From contig JAMLHA010000008.1 of the NCBI GenBank assembly GCA_023957475.1, forward strand, positions 62,001 to 126,000: 64,000 nt of DNA, written 5' to 3'. Both the position numbers and the translations under genes were made by a program. The notes beneath the pieces are model-generated. The model did no database searches. It was not told where the DNA came from and was given only the letters and a program-made list of their open reading frames with translations. The stretch is from Crocinitomicaceae bacterium. Its GTDB lineage: Bacteria > Bacteroidota > Bacteroidia > Flavobacteriales_D > Crocinitomicaceae. Shown here piece by piece: positions 36,431 through 45,909 of the stretch (positions within the stretch are counted from its first letter, which is position 1; every line of letters begins with the position of its first letter).

Positions 36431-36467
36431 TAAAGATTTATTCCCAACTTCGATGGTTAGAGATGGA
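36431..36467. repeat. Dispersed intergenic repeat, copy 2
   Basis: This copy (TAAAGATTTATTCCCAACTT...) matches 27690-27726 at 29 of 37 positions. It lies 23 bp from a hairpin, in the 258-bp gap between the trifunctional gene and the alpha-2-macroglobulin gene. The rest of that gap shows nothing else clear. Confidence 0.5.
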
Positions 36468-36489
36468 GCTGTCTTTATATACAGTTGAT

Positions 36490-36516
36490 CCGATAAAACC
36501 TAAGTGGTTTTATCGG
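36490..36516 (-). terminator. Hairpin after the alpha-2-macroglobulin gene
   Basis: CCGATAAAACC (36490-36500) pairs perfectly with GGTTTTATCGG (36506-36516), with a 5-nt loop, 10 bp beyond the stop at 36527. There is no clear U-tract on the minus side, so efficiency is uncertain. Confidence 0.6.
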
Positions 36517-36526
36517 AATCCTTTTA

Positions 36527-39500
36527 TTAATCTACGCGAACCCTCACTCCATTAGAATGTGACTTAAATTCTGGTGCATACATACATTCAATTTCAGCAA
36601 ATCCATTGGTGAAATCACCGCTGTGAAACACTTTTAAATCGTATTCAAACACATACGTTCCCTTTGGTAAATAATCAAAGAAGAAATGAGTTGCTACATC
36701 TTTGGTACTTTCATAATACCCCAATCTACCTTGCCATTTATAGCTGGAAAGCACGTTTACAGGTTCAAAACCAGCTGATCGGTAATCTTTCATGTGTACA
36801 TATTCCAAGTTACGGTCGGTTGAAAGTTCAATTCTTACGCGAACTTTATCACCTCGTTTCACCTGCACATTGTCTTTTATTGGTAAAATGACTTCTCCTG
36901 CATTTGTTTGTTTTACTAAAAACAATTGTTTGTTTAATTTTAAGTTGGTTGTTGCACTTGTCACTTTTTCCATGGACTCAAAATATTGCCAGTACATTGC
37001 TCCCCAACTAAAACCGTCATCCTTACGTGTTACGTTAACATTGCCCAATTGATTGGAAATTTCGCTACCTGTCCATGTTGCTTTGAAATAACCTGTTCCT
37101 GCTTCTGCTTGCGTGCCAAAATCTTCTGGTTTAATTTCAACCCCATTGATTTCAATTTTCACATTCTCAGGTTGTTCTGCAAATGAATTTCCTCCCAACA
37201 ATAGTGCATAAGCTGCATTGGCTGTTGCAGTTGTTGTTTTCCAATCACTTGTTTGTTTGTTGCGCAACAACCAAATTTTTGCATTGTTGATAGCTTTTTG
37301 GTCTTTTGTAATCACGGTTAATGCCTCGATGATGAGTGCTTGTGTTTCAATAGGAGCTTGGTACCAATAATAGCCACGTTCATTTTCTTTCCAATACATA
37401 CCCATTTCTTCTGTCGTGATTGAGCGTTCTACTATGGATTTTACAATGTCGTTTGCTAAATTGCTATTTCCTAATCGATATGTTGCTAAGGCAAGCATTG
37501 CCTGACTATTTAAGTCATAGTTTTGCCAATTCTTTTCGGTATTTGTACGAAAAAAATCAAATGCTTCTTGTGCTGTTTTACTCAATTTGATAGATGTAAA
37601 AAATGAGCGGGCATACAAATACTGCAAATTGGTTGGCTCAAATTGGTAGTTTTTATTCTTTTCTTGCAATTGTTTCCAATAGTTGTAATCTTCCACTATT
37701 CTGTTATCTAAATAGTTAACTGCTTTTTCAATCATTCGTTGAACATCATTGTTTTTAATGGAAGAAATACCTAATTCATTTAGATGCCCCATTCCGCTGA
37801 CAATGTATTGAGTGATGTACCGGCTTTCTTTCATTCCTGGAAACCAAGGGAAACCACCATTACTTACTTGAGCTTTTTGTAATTTTTGAAGATTTAAGGC
37901 TAATTCATTATCCATTTTATTGAAATCGAATAATAAAGCAATGCGTTTTTTGCGTTCTGTTTCATTGTTGGCGTCCAATACCCAAGGAGTTTCTTGCAAT
38001 AAAACAGCTTTTAACTCCTGATTTTTCTCCAAATTAGATAAGAATGCATCTGGACTGCTGGATTTCCATTTTTCAAACACATCTTTGATTTTAGGTGTTG
38101 AACGAACAATGTTACTTGCAATTGAATTGGCATAGAAACGTGTAAAAATTTGCTCAGAACATTCATACGGATATTCCAACATGTATGGAAGAGCTTGAAT
38201 CACATACCATGCAGGGTTTGAAGAATATTCCATTGTCACCGAATGATGCTGCAATGTTGAAGAATTGTTGTTTAATAATTTATCAAAAGTGAAAGTTTTT
38301 GAACCAATTCCATTATTTGTCATCGGCATGGATTCTGTAACCAATACTTTGTCGGTTAACACAGGTAATGCAAGTTCTTCTCCGTCTGAATGATTGTCTG
38401 ATTTTGCGGTAATTCGGATGGTTAAACTTCCAATGAAATCTGTTGGAACATTGACTTTCCAAGAAACAACAGTACTTTGTTTTGCTTCTACATTGAATTG
38501 ATTGGTAGTTGTTGCTAATTTGAATTGCGAACTAACATCTTCCATCGTCAACGCATCGAATAATTGAATTTTTGCTTCACCTTTTTGAAGTTTTTCAGTC
38601 AAATTACTGATTTTTGCCGTTAAAACGACTTCATCACTTGTTCTTACAAAGCGTGGTAAATTGGTTTGCACCATCAATTCTTTTTGCGTAACCACTTCTT
38701 TACGAACCAAAGCATATTGTAAATCCTTGGTATGCGCCAAACCGATTACTTTCCAGCTTGTTAACGATTCAGGTACGGTAAACGAAACCAAGATATCTCC
38801 GTTGTTATCCGTTTTTAAATGAGGGTAGAAAAATGCTGTTTCATTAAAATTTGTTCGCAAGGAAGGTATTTCTGTCGTGTTTTCAGTTGACAATTCTTGT
38901 TGAGCATGGTCGCTAGGAGGAGCAGCTGCGTCCATGTCAAACTCCATCGACTTCGTTTCTTCTTCTAATCCTCCAGCTCCCATTCCAGAACCTTTTCCTG
39001 TAGCTTCTTTTTTGCTTATTTTTCCATCAGAAGTTTCCGAAGCCCTGCTAGCTTTCATAGTTACTGGGGTACTATAAAAGTAGTAATACTCCCTTGAATC
39101 GTAGAAATTAAATCCAAAATAGTTAAGGTTTGGAGGCGAAACAAGAATGCTACTGGTATAATTGTAGTAATTGTAATAAGCTCTTCCATAGGCGTTTCCA
39201 AAACCAGAGTGATGGCGATTAGGAACATAGTTGTTTTGTTGAAAAGGTTGAAACATGAAAGCATGTGGAACAAATGCATCCAATGATTGATCGTACATTG
39301 CAAGGAGCATTTCAGCTGCAACTTTATCTTTTTTAGGTCCTCTGATACGCAATCGCCATTCTTCTTTTTCTCCAGGTTGTAATTTATCTCTGAACGTTTC
39401 AAAACTAACGCTCAATTCTTTATTGGAATAAGGGATTGTGAAACTAAAGCCCTTTGTGAATACTTGTCCGTAACGTACAGCAGTTAAATGAATACTAATT

Positions 39501-42500
39501 CCACCACGGTGTTTTTCCTCCACTTTAAAATGAATTGTTTTTTGCTCATTAGACAAATAGAGGTGTTGTTGCTGGATAATTTCACTATTGCAGAAGACTT
39601 CTACCAAAACTTGTTGATTGGTCAATGAACTTGCTATTGGAAGCGCAATTGTTTCTCCAGGCTCATAAACGTTTTTAAGTGCGTACGCATGTAAAACTGT
39701 GGGAATAGGAACTTGATTGGATGAAGCATCAGTTAATTGGATAAATTGAACATCTTTAACTTCATTTCCAAACTTATCTTTTGTTGTCGTTTCTATTTTA
39801 TATTCACCAGTATTCCATGATTGAGTGTTTAAGTTGATTTCTTTTGATTTTTCTGTGTCAAAGTTTAAGGTAGCAACTACTTTTTTGATTTCAAGGTCTA
39901 TTTTACTTGCTGATTGATAAGAAAAATGCGGGAATTTTGATTTAAATTCATTTTCTGCCATCAAAGGCATATCTGGTTCACTCCAACCTCTTTTTCTTGC
40001 CAGTGAAGAGATTGGTTTTAATTCAGAAATGACAATTGTTCCTTTTGCTGGAATATCAACGCCATCATTATTGGTTGTAGCAACATTGAGTTGATTGGTT
40101 TTGGATTTATCGAGCGATTCTTGAACAGAAACACGTAATTGCAATGCTTCTTCATTGATGTAAACATATTTACTTGCAGAGCGTGTTTCTCCATTGGCAT
40201 CGGTAACATCTACAGAAACGGTATAAGTGTAATTCAATCCTGTTCTATTGGAAGGGTCTTTATCTGCTTTGAAATCAATTTGAAATTTCCCTTTTTCATC
40301 TGTTGAAGCTGCTCCTTGTTTGATAATTGTTTCAGCCGAATTGTAAGGCAACATGCGGTAGTAATAAACTCGCCAATAAGGTAAATACGATTTTCTTGAA
40401 ACGACGTATTTAACAGTTGCATTGTCAACAGCATTTCCAGCATAGGCAGCTGCTGTTCCTTTAATTTGAACAGATTCGCCCAATTTGTATTCATCGGTTG
40501 ACTTGTCAAACTCTACTTTAAACGTTGGTCGTTTGTATTCTTCTACTTTGAAAGATACCGAACCATAAGTCGTTTCTAAATACATTGAACCTGTTAGGCC
40601 AGTGTTAGGAATTTTGAAGCTACCTGAATAAGAGCCATATTCATTGCTCGTTAATTCTAATTTGTTAACTTCTTGATAATTGGCGTCTTTGAAAAGAATA
40701 GTTACCTTATCATTTACAACGATTTTACTGTTTCTCTTCTGCGTTACCAAGCGAATTCCTTTAAAATAAACTGTTTGACCTGGTCGATAAATGGCACGAT
40801 CTGTAAACAAATTATCCGAATATGATTCTTTATTTTTATAGCCGTTGTAAGTATAAAGATTATTGTAAGAAGCAAGTACGTCTTTGCCATTGATTACTTC
40901 TACCAATTTTCCATAATCTGAATTAAATTGCGGGATGATAAGCCAGCCATTTGCACCAGAGGTCATTCTTTTTAATAGCTTGTTTTCATATTTTCTAATC
41001 GTGTAATTATAGGTTTGCTGATAAATATTGACTGTTTTATTTTCCATTCCAACACCGGTATTTCTATCAGAAATTTGCAACCCATGAGTATTGTTTCCCA
41101 AATCGCGGACAGAAATTGCGATATCAGTTACTTGAAATGATGAAGTCCAGTGATATTCATCATCACTGTCTAATTTATCTGGGTTGGTGGTGTATAAAAC
41201 AACATAATTTCCATATTCCAATGGCTCTAAACTGATTTCTGTAATATGTGGGTGGAAATCATCCGCTTTTGGCAAGTCAACTTTTTTACTTGAAACCAAT
41301 TTCAATTTTTGAATTTCCGCTTTTAAATCACTATAATACCGTTCTTTCTCTTTTGTCTCGTAAACGTTGACATAAACAGATGAGATATTTTTAAAATTTA
41401 GTTGAGCCAATATTGGAGAGTTGGAGCTATTGTAAGCTTCAACGGTTCCGCCCAATGTTTTTTCTTCGATACTTTTGAGTGTGTTCAAACATTGAGAGCT
41501 GCCAACTGTTTCTGGATATTTGTCGATGGTTTCTTTGCACAATTGATGAGCAGTTTTTAATAAACCATAATTTTCACTACCTCTTTCTGCTTCATTCCCC
41601 AATGTTTGATACAGTTTTGCTAATTCAGCATTTATTTCACTTGTAGCTGGATTGGATGTAAAATCTTTTTGAGTTTGTAGCAATGCGTTTTTGTACCAAT
41701 TCGTTTTATTGTCATTGGTTGTCTTTTGATAAGCAAAACGGTAACGTTCCAATCTGTTTCTCAGTTCCGCAATTGGATAATGATGTTGTTGATGAAAACG
41801 CACCAATTCTTGCATCACTTTTATATAGTGCAAATGCATGGATAACGAGTCTTCTGTATTTGTAGATATAGCTAAAAAATCAGTGTCAGAGCCAAAATAA
41901 TTGTCATAGTTGATAGTGAATTGCTCTACTGGTCGCGTGATTGATAACTCATCGTTTTCAAAAATTGTCAATGCACGATGGGCAAGGAAGTCAAATACTG
42001 TTGGGCAATAATTAACAGCTTCTTTTGATTTATTTGTTAATACATAACTAAAATCTTCAATAGATGTTTTTTGGAGCAATGCTTTGTTCTCCAATGATTC
42101 AACGTAGAGACGATAAACTTCATTTGCAAGCGTTTTTAAATCCCACGTTGCAATATCACCCAATTCAAAATCTTGTGTAGTTGTTCTATCGTAAAACGCA
42201 TAACGATTGTTTTGGTAATAATTCCAAATCATTTCACCTTTAATAGAAGTCAAAATCTGTTTCAACGGCTGTTCGCTGGATTTTTTCAAATCTTCTATTT
42301 TGTTTAAAGTAAAATTCAAAAAATCTTCTTCCAAGTATTGGCTAAACTTAAGTTGATACATCAACGCTTTGATTTGCATTGGTTGATTGTTTTCAGCAGT
42401 TGCACGCTCCATAATGGTGTTTACAACAGCCAGTGCCGATTTTGGTAAATTTTTATTATCCAAAGAGTCAACGGTTTTCCACCCTTGCTCATAGTTCGTA

Positions 42501-42643
42501 AACTCAACTGCATTTTGTTGCTGGGTTTTATTAGTTGCGTTAGACGCACCATTTGATTGTTCTACTTTTTTATCATCACATCCACCAGATAAAAGGAAGA
42601 ACGATAGAATTAGAATGCCGAACTGGAAAATAAAACGTTTCAT
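36527..42643 (-). CDS. Alpha-2-macroglobulin family lipoprotein
   Basis: A 2038-residue lipoprotein (signal ending LLSGGC). It has a long helical N-terminal part, then MG beta-sandwich domains (IYRPGQTVYFKGIRLVTQ), then an A2M domain (ETAFFYPHLKTDNNGDILVS, VPESLTSWKVIGLAHT). The thioester motif CSEQ is intact (C1495-Q1498) and is followed by the helical thioester domain. A Gly/Tyr-rich insert at about 1165-1210 may be flexible bait. Bacterial homologues trap proteases in the periplasm or at the surface and often sit beside pbpC, which is absent here. It has no operon partner. Function is inferred from family. Confidence 0.93.
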   Translation of the reverse strand: MKRFIFQFGILILSFFLLSGGCDDKKVEQSNGASNATNKTQQQNAVEFTNYEQGWKTVDSLDNKNLPKSALAVVNTIMERATAENNQPMQIKALMYQLKFSQYLEEDFLNFTLNKIEDLKKSSEQPLKQILTSIKGEMIWNYYQNNRYAFYDRTTTQDFELGDIATWDLKTLANEVYRLYVESLENKALLQKTSIEDFSYVLTNKSKEAVNYCPTVFDFLAHRALTIFENDELSITRPVEQFTINYDNYFGSDTDFLAISTNTEDSLSMHLHYIKVMQELVRFHQQHHYPIAELRNRLERYRFAYQKTTNDNKTNWYKNALLQTQKDFTSNPATSEINAELAKLYQTLGNEAERGSENYGLLKTAHQLCKETIDKYPETVGSSQCLNTLKSIEEKTLGGTVEAYNSSNSPILAQLNFKNISSVYVNVYETKEKERYYSDLKAEIQKLKLVSSKKVDLPKADDFHPHITEISLEPLEYGNYVVLYTTNPDKLDSDDEYHWTSSFQVTDIAISVRDLGNNTHGLQISDRNTGVGMENKTVNIYQQTYNYTIRKYENKLLKRMTSGANGWLIIPQFNSDYGKLVEVINGKDVLASYNNLYTYNGYKNKESYSDNLFTDRAIYRPGQTVYFKGIRLVTQKRNSKIVVNDKVTILFKDANYQEVNKLELTSNEYGSYSGSFKIPNTGLTGSMYLETTYGSVSFKVEEYKRPTFKVEFDKSTDEYKLGESVQIKGTAAAYAGNAVDNATVKYVVSRKSYLPYWRVYYYRMLPYNSAETIIKQGAASTDEKGKFQIDFKADKDPSNRTGLNYTYTVSVDVTDANGETRSASKYVYINEEALQLRVSVQESLDKSKTNQLNVATTNNDGVDIPAKGTIVISELKPISSLARKRGWSEPDMPLMAENEFKSKFPHFSYQSASKIDLEIKKVVATLNFDTEKSKEINLNTQSWNTGEYKIETTTKDKFGNEVKDVQFIQLTDASSNQVPIPTVLHAYALKNVYEPGETIALPIASSLTNQQVLVEVFCNSEIIQQQHLYLSNEQKTIHFKVEEKHRGGISIHLTAVRYGQVFTKGFSFTIPYSNKELSVSFETFRDKLQPGEKEEWRLRIRGPKKDKVAAEMLLAMYDQSLDAFVPHAFMFQPFQQNNYVPNRHHSGFGNAYGRAYYNYYNYTSSILVSPPNLNYFGFNFYDSREYYYFYSTPVTMKASRASETSDGKISKKEATGKGSGMGAGGLEEETKSMEFDMDAAAPPSDHAQQELSTENTTEIPSLRTNFNETAFFYPHLKTDNNGDILVSFTVPESLTSWKVIGLAHTKDLQYALVRKEVVTQKELMVQTNLPRFVRTSDEVVLTAKISNLTEKLQKGEAKIQLFDALTMEDVSSQFKLATTTNQFNVEAKQSTVVSWKVNVPTDFIGSLTIRITAKSDNHSDGEELALPVLTDKVLVTESMPMTNNGIGSKTFTFDKLLNNNSSTLQHHSVTMEYSSNPAWYVIQALPYMLEYPYECSEQIFTRFYANSIASNIVRSTPKIKDVFEKWKSSSPDAFLSNLEKNQELKAVLLQETPWVLDANNETERKKRIALLFDFNKMDNELALNLQKLQKAQVSNGGFPWFPGMKESRYITQYIVSGMGHLNELGISSIKNNDVQRMIEKAVNYLDNRIVEDYNYWKQLQEKNKNYQFEPTNLQYLYARSFFTSIKLSKTAQEAFDFFRTNTEKNWQNYDLNSQAMLALATYRLGNSNLANDIVKSIVERSITTEEMGMYWKENERGYYWYQAPIETQALIIEALTVITKDQKAINNAKIWLLRNKQTSDWKTTTATANAAYALLLGGNSFAEQPENVKIEINGVEIKPEDFGTQAEAGTGYFKATWTGSEISNQLGNVNVTRKDDGFSWGAMYWQYFESMEKVTSATTNLKLNKQLFLVKQTNAGEVILPIKDNVQVKRGDKVRVRIELSTDRNLEYVHMKDYRSAGFEPVNVLSSYKWQGRLGYYESTKDVATHFFFDYLPKGTYVFEYDLKVFHSGDFTNGFAEIECMYAPEFKSHSNGVRVRVD

Positions 42644-42737
42644 TTTAATTTTTTTAATAAATATATAGTTATCTGTACAAAATTGTTGCCAAATAGTTCA
42701 TTAAATTTAAAAAAAAGAAAAAAAATAGTTTGAGGTA

Positions 42738-42766
42738 TTGTTTAATTTAAAAAAATAGTATCTTTG
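42738..42766 (+). promoter_or_regulatory. Promoter for tRNA-Leu (TTG-N18-TATCTTTG)
   Basis: TTG (42738-42740), an 18-bp spacer and a perfect -7 box TATCTTTG (42759-42766), about 58 bp before the mature tRNA 5' end. Confidence 0.65.
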
Positions 42767-42824
42767 CAATCCCAAAGAAAGTTGGGGTAAGGTGGGAAGA
42801 CACGTTACCATTGAAATAACAATT

Positions 42825-42906
42825 GCGGATGTGGTGAAATTGGTAGACACGCTAGACTTAGGATCTAGTGCCGAGAGGTGTGCGGGTTCGAGTCCCTCCA
42901 TCCGCA
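42825..42906 (+). tRNA. tRNA-Leu(UAG)
   Basis: An 82-nt cloverleaf. Acceptor GCGGATG (42825-42831) pairs with CATCCGC (42899-42905), discriminator A at 42906. The anticodon arm is CTAGA-CTTAGGA-TCTAG with anticodon TAG at 42859-42861. A short variable arm follows and the T loop is GGTTCGAGTCC. The long-variable-arm class and the anticodon assign leucine. CCA is not encoded. Its own promoter lies upstream and a terminator follows. Confidence 0.96.
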
Positions 42907-42914
42907 CGAAAACT

Positions 42915-42948
42915 AAATGGTGTAAGTGCTACTTATGCCATTTTTTAT
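42915..42948 (+). terminator. Intrinsic terminator after tRNA-Leu
   Basis: AAATGGTGTAAGT (42915-42927) pairs with ACTTATGCCATTT (42931-42943), 13 bp including two G-U pairs, with a 3-nt loop followed by TTTATTT. It separates the tRNA from the trigger factor gene, which starts 19 bp later. Confidence 0.8.
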
Positions 42949-42966
42949 TTATTAAATGTAGATTAG

Positions 42967-44319
42967 ATGAAAGTTATTCGTGAAGACATTGATGCATTGA
43001 ATGCTGTATTGAAAGTAGAAATTGAAACAGCAGATTACGATGCTACAGTAAAAAAAGAATTAGAAAAGTATAGAAAGACAGCTAAGATACCTGGATTTCG
43101 ACCTGGAAATGTTCCTGCATCATTGATTAAAAAACAATATGGTAAAGGAGTATTGGCCGAAGAAATCAATAAATTGGTGAATAAAGCATTGTATGACTAT
43201 ATTCAAGAAAACAAAATCAGTATTTTAGGCAATCCAATTCCTAAAGAAGGTGTTGATGATAAAGGTGATTTTGACAATCCTTCAACGTTTGAATTTTCAT
43301 ACGAAATTGGTTTAACTCCAGTTATCGATGTTAAATTGTCTGCAAAGGACAAATTTGATTACAACAAAGTAAAAGTAGATGATGAATTAATCGGTAAACA
43401 AATCAGTGATTTGCGTCGCAGATACGGAAAATTATCATCTGCTGAAAAATCAGAAGATACCGATATGATTTTAGGTCTTTTCGTTGAGTTAAACGATGAT
43501 GAGTCGGTAAAAGAAGGCGGTGTTATGCACTCATCTACAATTTCTGTTGAATTTGTAGAGGACAAAGCAACTAAAAAAGCATTGAAAGGTTTAAGCGTTG
43601 GAGATAAAGTGGTAGTAGATCCAGCTAAAGTTTCAAGAGGAGAAAACGACATGGCAACCATGTTGGGTGTTACAGCTGATAAAGTAAACGATTTGTCTAA
43701 AAAATTCCAATTTACTGTAAATGAAATCAAACGCATTGAATTGGCAGAGCTAAACGAAGAGTTGTTTACAAAATTATTCGGACCAGGTGTTGTAACAGAC
43801 GAAAAAGGATTGAAAGAGCGTATTGCTGAAGATTTGAAAAATATGTTTGTAAATGATTCAGATCGTCTTTTAACAAAATCTGTTTACGAAGATTTGATGA
43901 AGAAAACAAAAGTTGAATTGCCAAACGAATTTTTGAAAAGATGGATTAAATTATCCAACGAAAAACCAATTTCTGATGAGCAAATTGCAGCAGAGTATGA
44001 TTCTTATACAGAAGGATTAAAATGGCAATTGATTCAAGGTGAAATCTTCAAAGCAAATGAAATTAAATTGGATCAAGAAGAAGTGGTGAATTTCACAAAA
44101 GGATTGTTGGTCAACAACTATGCACAATATGGGATTCCAGCTCCTGAAGATGATGAATTAACAAAGAGTGCAATGCAAGTTTTACAAAACAAAGAAGAAG
44201 TGAACCGTATCTACGATATGTTGGCTGAATCGAAGTTGACAAACTATTTTAAAAGCACTGTAAAATTGAACGAAAAAGAAGTTTCTTACGATGATTTCGT
44301 AGCTTTAGCAAATAGCTAA
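42967..44319 (+). CDS. tig: Trigger factor
   Basis: A 450-residue ribosome-bound chaperone. The ribosome-binding signature GFRPGNVPASLIKKQYGK lies near residues 45-62. The middle (about 150-240) occupies the position of the FKBP-like domain but is divergent (GLSVGDKVVVDPAKVSRGEN), as is common in Bacteroidota, so prolyl isomerase activity is doubtful. The C-terminal helical arm domain follows. It is a single gene with a strong terminator directly after it. Confidence 0.95.
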   Translation: MKVIREDIDALNAVLKVEIETADYDATVKKELEKYRKTAKIPGFRPGNVPASLIKKQYGKGVLAEEINKLVNKALYDYIQENKISILGNPIPKEGVDDKGDFDNPSTFEFSYEIGLTPVIDVKLSAKDKFDYNKVKVDDELIGKQISDLRRRYGKLSSAEKSEDTDMILGLFVELNDDESVKEGGVMHSSTISVEFVEDKATKKALKGLSVGDKVVVDPAKVSRGENDMATMLGVTADKVNDLSKKFQFTVNEIKRIELAELNEELFTKLFGPGVVTDEKGLKERIAEDLKNMFVNDSDRLLTKSVYEDLMKKTKVELPNEFLKRWIKLSNEKPISDEQIAAEYDSYTEGLKWQLIQGEIFKANEIKLDQEEVVNFTKGLLVNNYAQYGIPAPEDDELTKSAMQVLQNKEEVNRIYDMLAESKLTNYFKSTVKLNEKEVSYDDFVALANS

Positions 44320-44343
44320 AAGAAAATTCTTTCAGAATAATTG

Positions 44344-44376
44344 AAAAAACTCGGATCTAATCCGAGTTTTTTTTTA
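44344..44376 (+). terminator. Intrinsic terminator after tig
   Basis: AAAACTCGGAT (44346-44356) and ATCCGAGTTTT (44360-44370) form an 11-bp stem with a 3-nt loop and a run of T through 44376, 27 bp after the tig stop. Confidence 0.9.
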
Positions 44377-44406
44377 CCTTAGTATTTCTAATTGCAAGAA
44401 TTACCT

Positions 44407-45096
44407 ATGAAATTGAAATCTATTTTGTTGATTTTTTTACTATTCGGACTTACTAAATCTGTTGTCGCACAATCCGATTATTTGAAGTTTAAACCTTATA
44501 AACCTTATACTTGGATGATTGGGGTAGGTTGGAGTTTTGTGGACAATGACGGACGTTCTCATTCACATTTCCTCGATTTAAAAGGAGCTTGGTTGATGCA
44601 TCCATATCCTTCTCATATACTTGTTGATCGCTATTTAAAACATGGTTATAGTCTTGAACTCTCCGCCTCGTACAATCAAATAAATGGACGAAAAATGGTG
44701 AATGAAGCCTATCCAACAGGTATGATGTTTTCAGCTGATTTCACTTCACGTTACAGTTTTTATAAATTTTTGCAACCAACAAAATGGTTTGACCCGTATT
44801 TGGGAATAGGCGTGGGTTTTTCATCGGTTAACACTGGTTCAACAGCCAGTTATTTTACTGGAAATGGAGTTGTAGGAATGAATTTTTGGATAAAGCAATT
44901 TGGAATACGTTTGCAAGGAACCATTAAATTTGGGCTGGTATCGAGTATTTATTACAACAATACAAATTACTTGCATTATACAGCTACGTTGCTCTATAAA
45001 TTCAAACCGAAGTCAAAAAAAGACAATTCTTTTCAGCAACCAAAACACAAGTGGGCAACAAAAAAACCAGGAAAATATAAAGGTCGATCAAAATAA
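44407..45096 (+). CDS. Predicted outer-membrane barrel-like protein, paralogue 1, with basic C-terminal tail
   Basis: A 229-residue secreted protein from ATG 44407, with signal MKLKSILLIFLLFGL and cleavage near VVAQ. The mature part (SDYLKFKPYKPYTWMIGVGW) alternates aromatic and small residues in strand-like segments (DPYLGIGVGFSSV, GIRLQGTIKFGLV, TATLLYKF), fitting a small 8-strand outer-membrane barrel. After the last Phe-ending strand comes a 28-residue Lys-rich tail with KKPGKYKGRSK. The next gene is a clear paralogue. I know no family name for it, and its function is unknown. Confidence 0.82.
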   Translation: MKLKSILLIFLLFGLTKSVVAQSDYLKFKPYKPYTWMIGVGWSFVDNDGRSHSHFLDLKGAWLMHPYPSHILVDRYLKHGYSLELSASYNQINGRKMVNEAYPTGMMFSADFTSRYSFYKFLQPTKWFDPYLGIGVGFSSVNTGSTASYFTGNGVVGMNFWIKQFGIRLQGTIKFGLVSSIYYNNTNYLHYTATLLYKFKPKSKKDNSFQQPKHKWATKKPGKYKGRSK

Positions 45097-45131
45097 TAAA
45101 TTGAATTGGTTTCAATCTCGAATTTTCATTT

Positions 45132-45139
45132 TATATTTG
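45132..45139 (+). promoter_or_regulatory. -7 box (TATATTTG) for barrel-like paralogue 2
   Basis: A perfect TAnnTTTG box 16 bp before the ATG at 45156, implying a very short leader. No well-spaced TTG was found. Confidence 0.5.
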
Positions 45140-45155
45140 TGCAAAATTAGTGAAA

Positions 45156-45845
45156 ATGAAAAGGTGTATTTTAGTTGTTATTCTTTTACTATTCATTTCC
45201 CCTAAATCCTACGCACAATCTGATTACTTAAAATTTCGACCGTATCAACCCTATACATGGATGGTAGGTTTGGGTTGGAGTATTATTGATAACGATGGCG
45301 GAACATTCCAATTTTTTAATTTTATGAAAGGTTGGGATGCAGAATTTTATCCTGCGGTAATTTCTGTAGATCGTTACATTAAATACGGTATGAGTGCCGA
45401 GTTAACGTTATCATTCAACCAATTTAGAGGAAACAAAACAGTAAATGCGACGAGTAATGCAGGAATTATGTTCATGACAGATATTGCATTTAAGTACAGT
45501 GCTTACCAATTCATTTCTAAAAAAGTTAGTTGGTTGGATCCTTATATTGGTGTGGGAATGAGTTTTACATTAAATACAGCAACTGCTCCACATGCCTATC
45601 CAACGTTCAATGTGCCGTTTGGAACAAATTTCTGGATTGATAGAAATTGGGGAATTCGCTTGCAAGCAGATGCTAAGTTTGGTTTGGTTCCGAATTTCTA
45701 TTTTACCAATGGAAATTACATGCAATACATGGCTTCTGTTCTCTATCGTTTTCAAAAAATGGATAGAAACCGAAGCAACGACAAACCTCGCTATCCATGG
45801 GTTAGAAAGAAACCAGGAAAATTCAAAGACGGTAAATCAGAATAA
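45156..45845 (+). CDS. Predicted outer-membrane barrel-like protein, paralogue 2, with basic C-terminal tail
   Basis: A 229-residue paralogue of the preceding protein, from ATG 45156 (a GTG two codons upstream is possible). The signal MKRCILVVILLLFI ends near SYAQ. Shared landmarks are SDYLKF(K/R)PY(K/Q)PYTWM(I/V)G, VDRY(L/I)K, WxDPY(L/I)G(I/V)G, GIRLQ and the C-terminal KKPGK(Y/F)K. The barrel-like strands and the Lys-rich tail are both kept. It arose by tandem duplication 60 bp downstream of copy 1, and has its own -7 box. Function unknown. Confidence 0.82.
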   Translation: MKRCILVVILLLFISPKSYAQSDYLKFRPYQPYTWMVGLGWSIIDNDGGTFQFFNFMKGWDAEFYPAVISVDRYIKYGMSAELTLSFNQFRGNKTVNATSNAGIMFMTDIAFKYSAYQFISKKVSWLDPYIGVGMSFTLNTATAPHAYPTFNVPFGTNFWIDRNWGIRLQADAKFGLVPNFYFTNGNYMQYMASVLYRFQKMDRNRSNDKPRYPWVRKKPGKFKDGKSE

Positions 45846-45909
45846 AATTCATCTTTTCTTTGCATATTAATTTGAATATGTATATCTTAGCTTTATAAAT
45901 AGTGCTACT

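Noticed and set aside
39061-39402. A 113-codon minus-strand frame
   Set aside because: Shadow in another frame of the alpha-2-macroglobulin gene; composition is not protein-like.
44900-45205. A 101-codon plus-strand frame spanning both barrel-like genes
   Set aside because: It crosses the gene boundary in a different frame and lacks any signal or domain.
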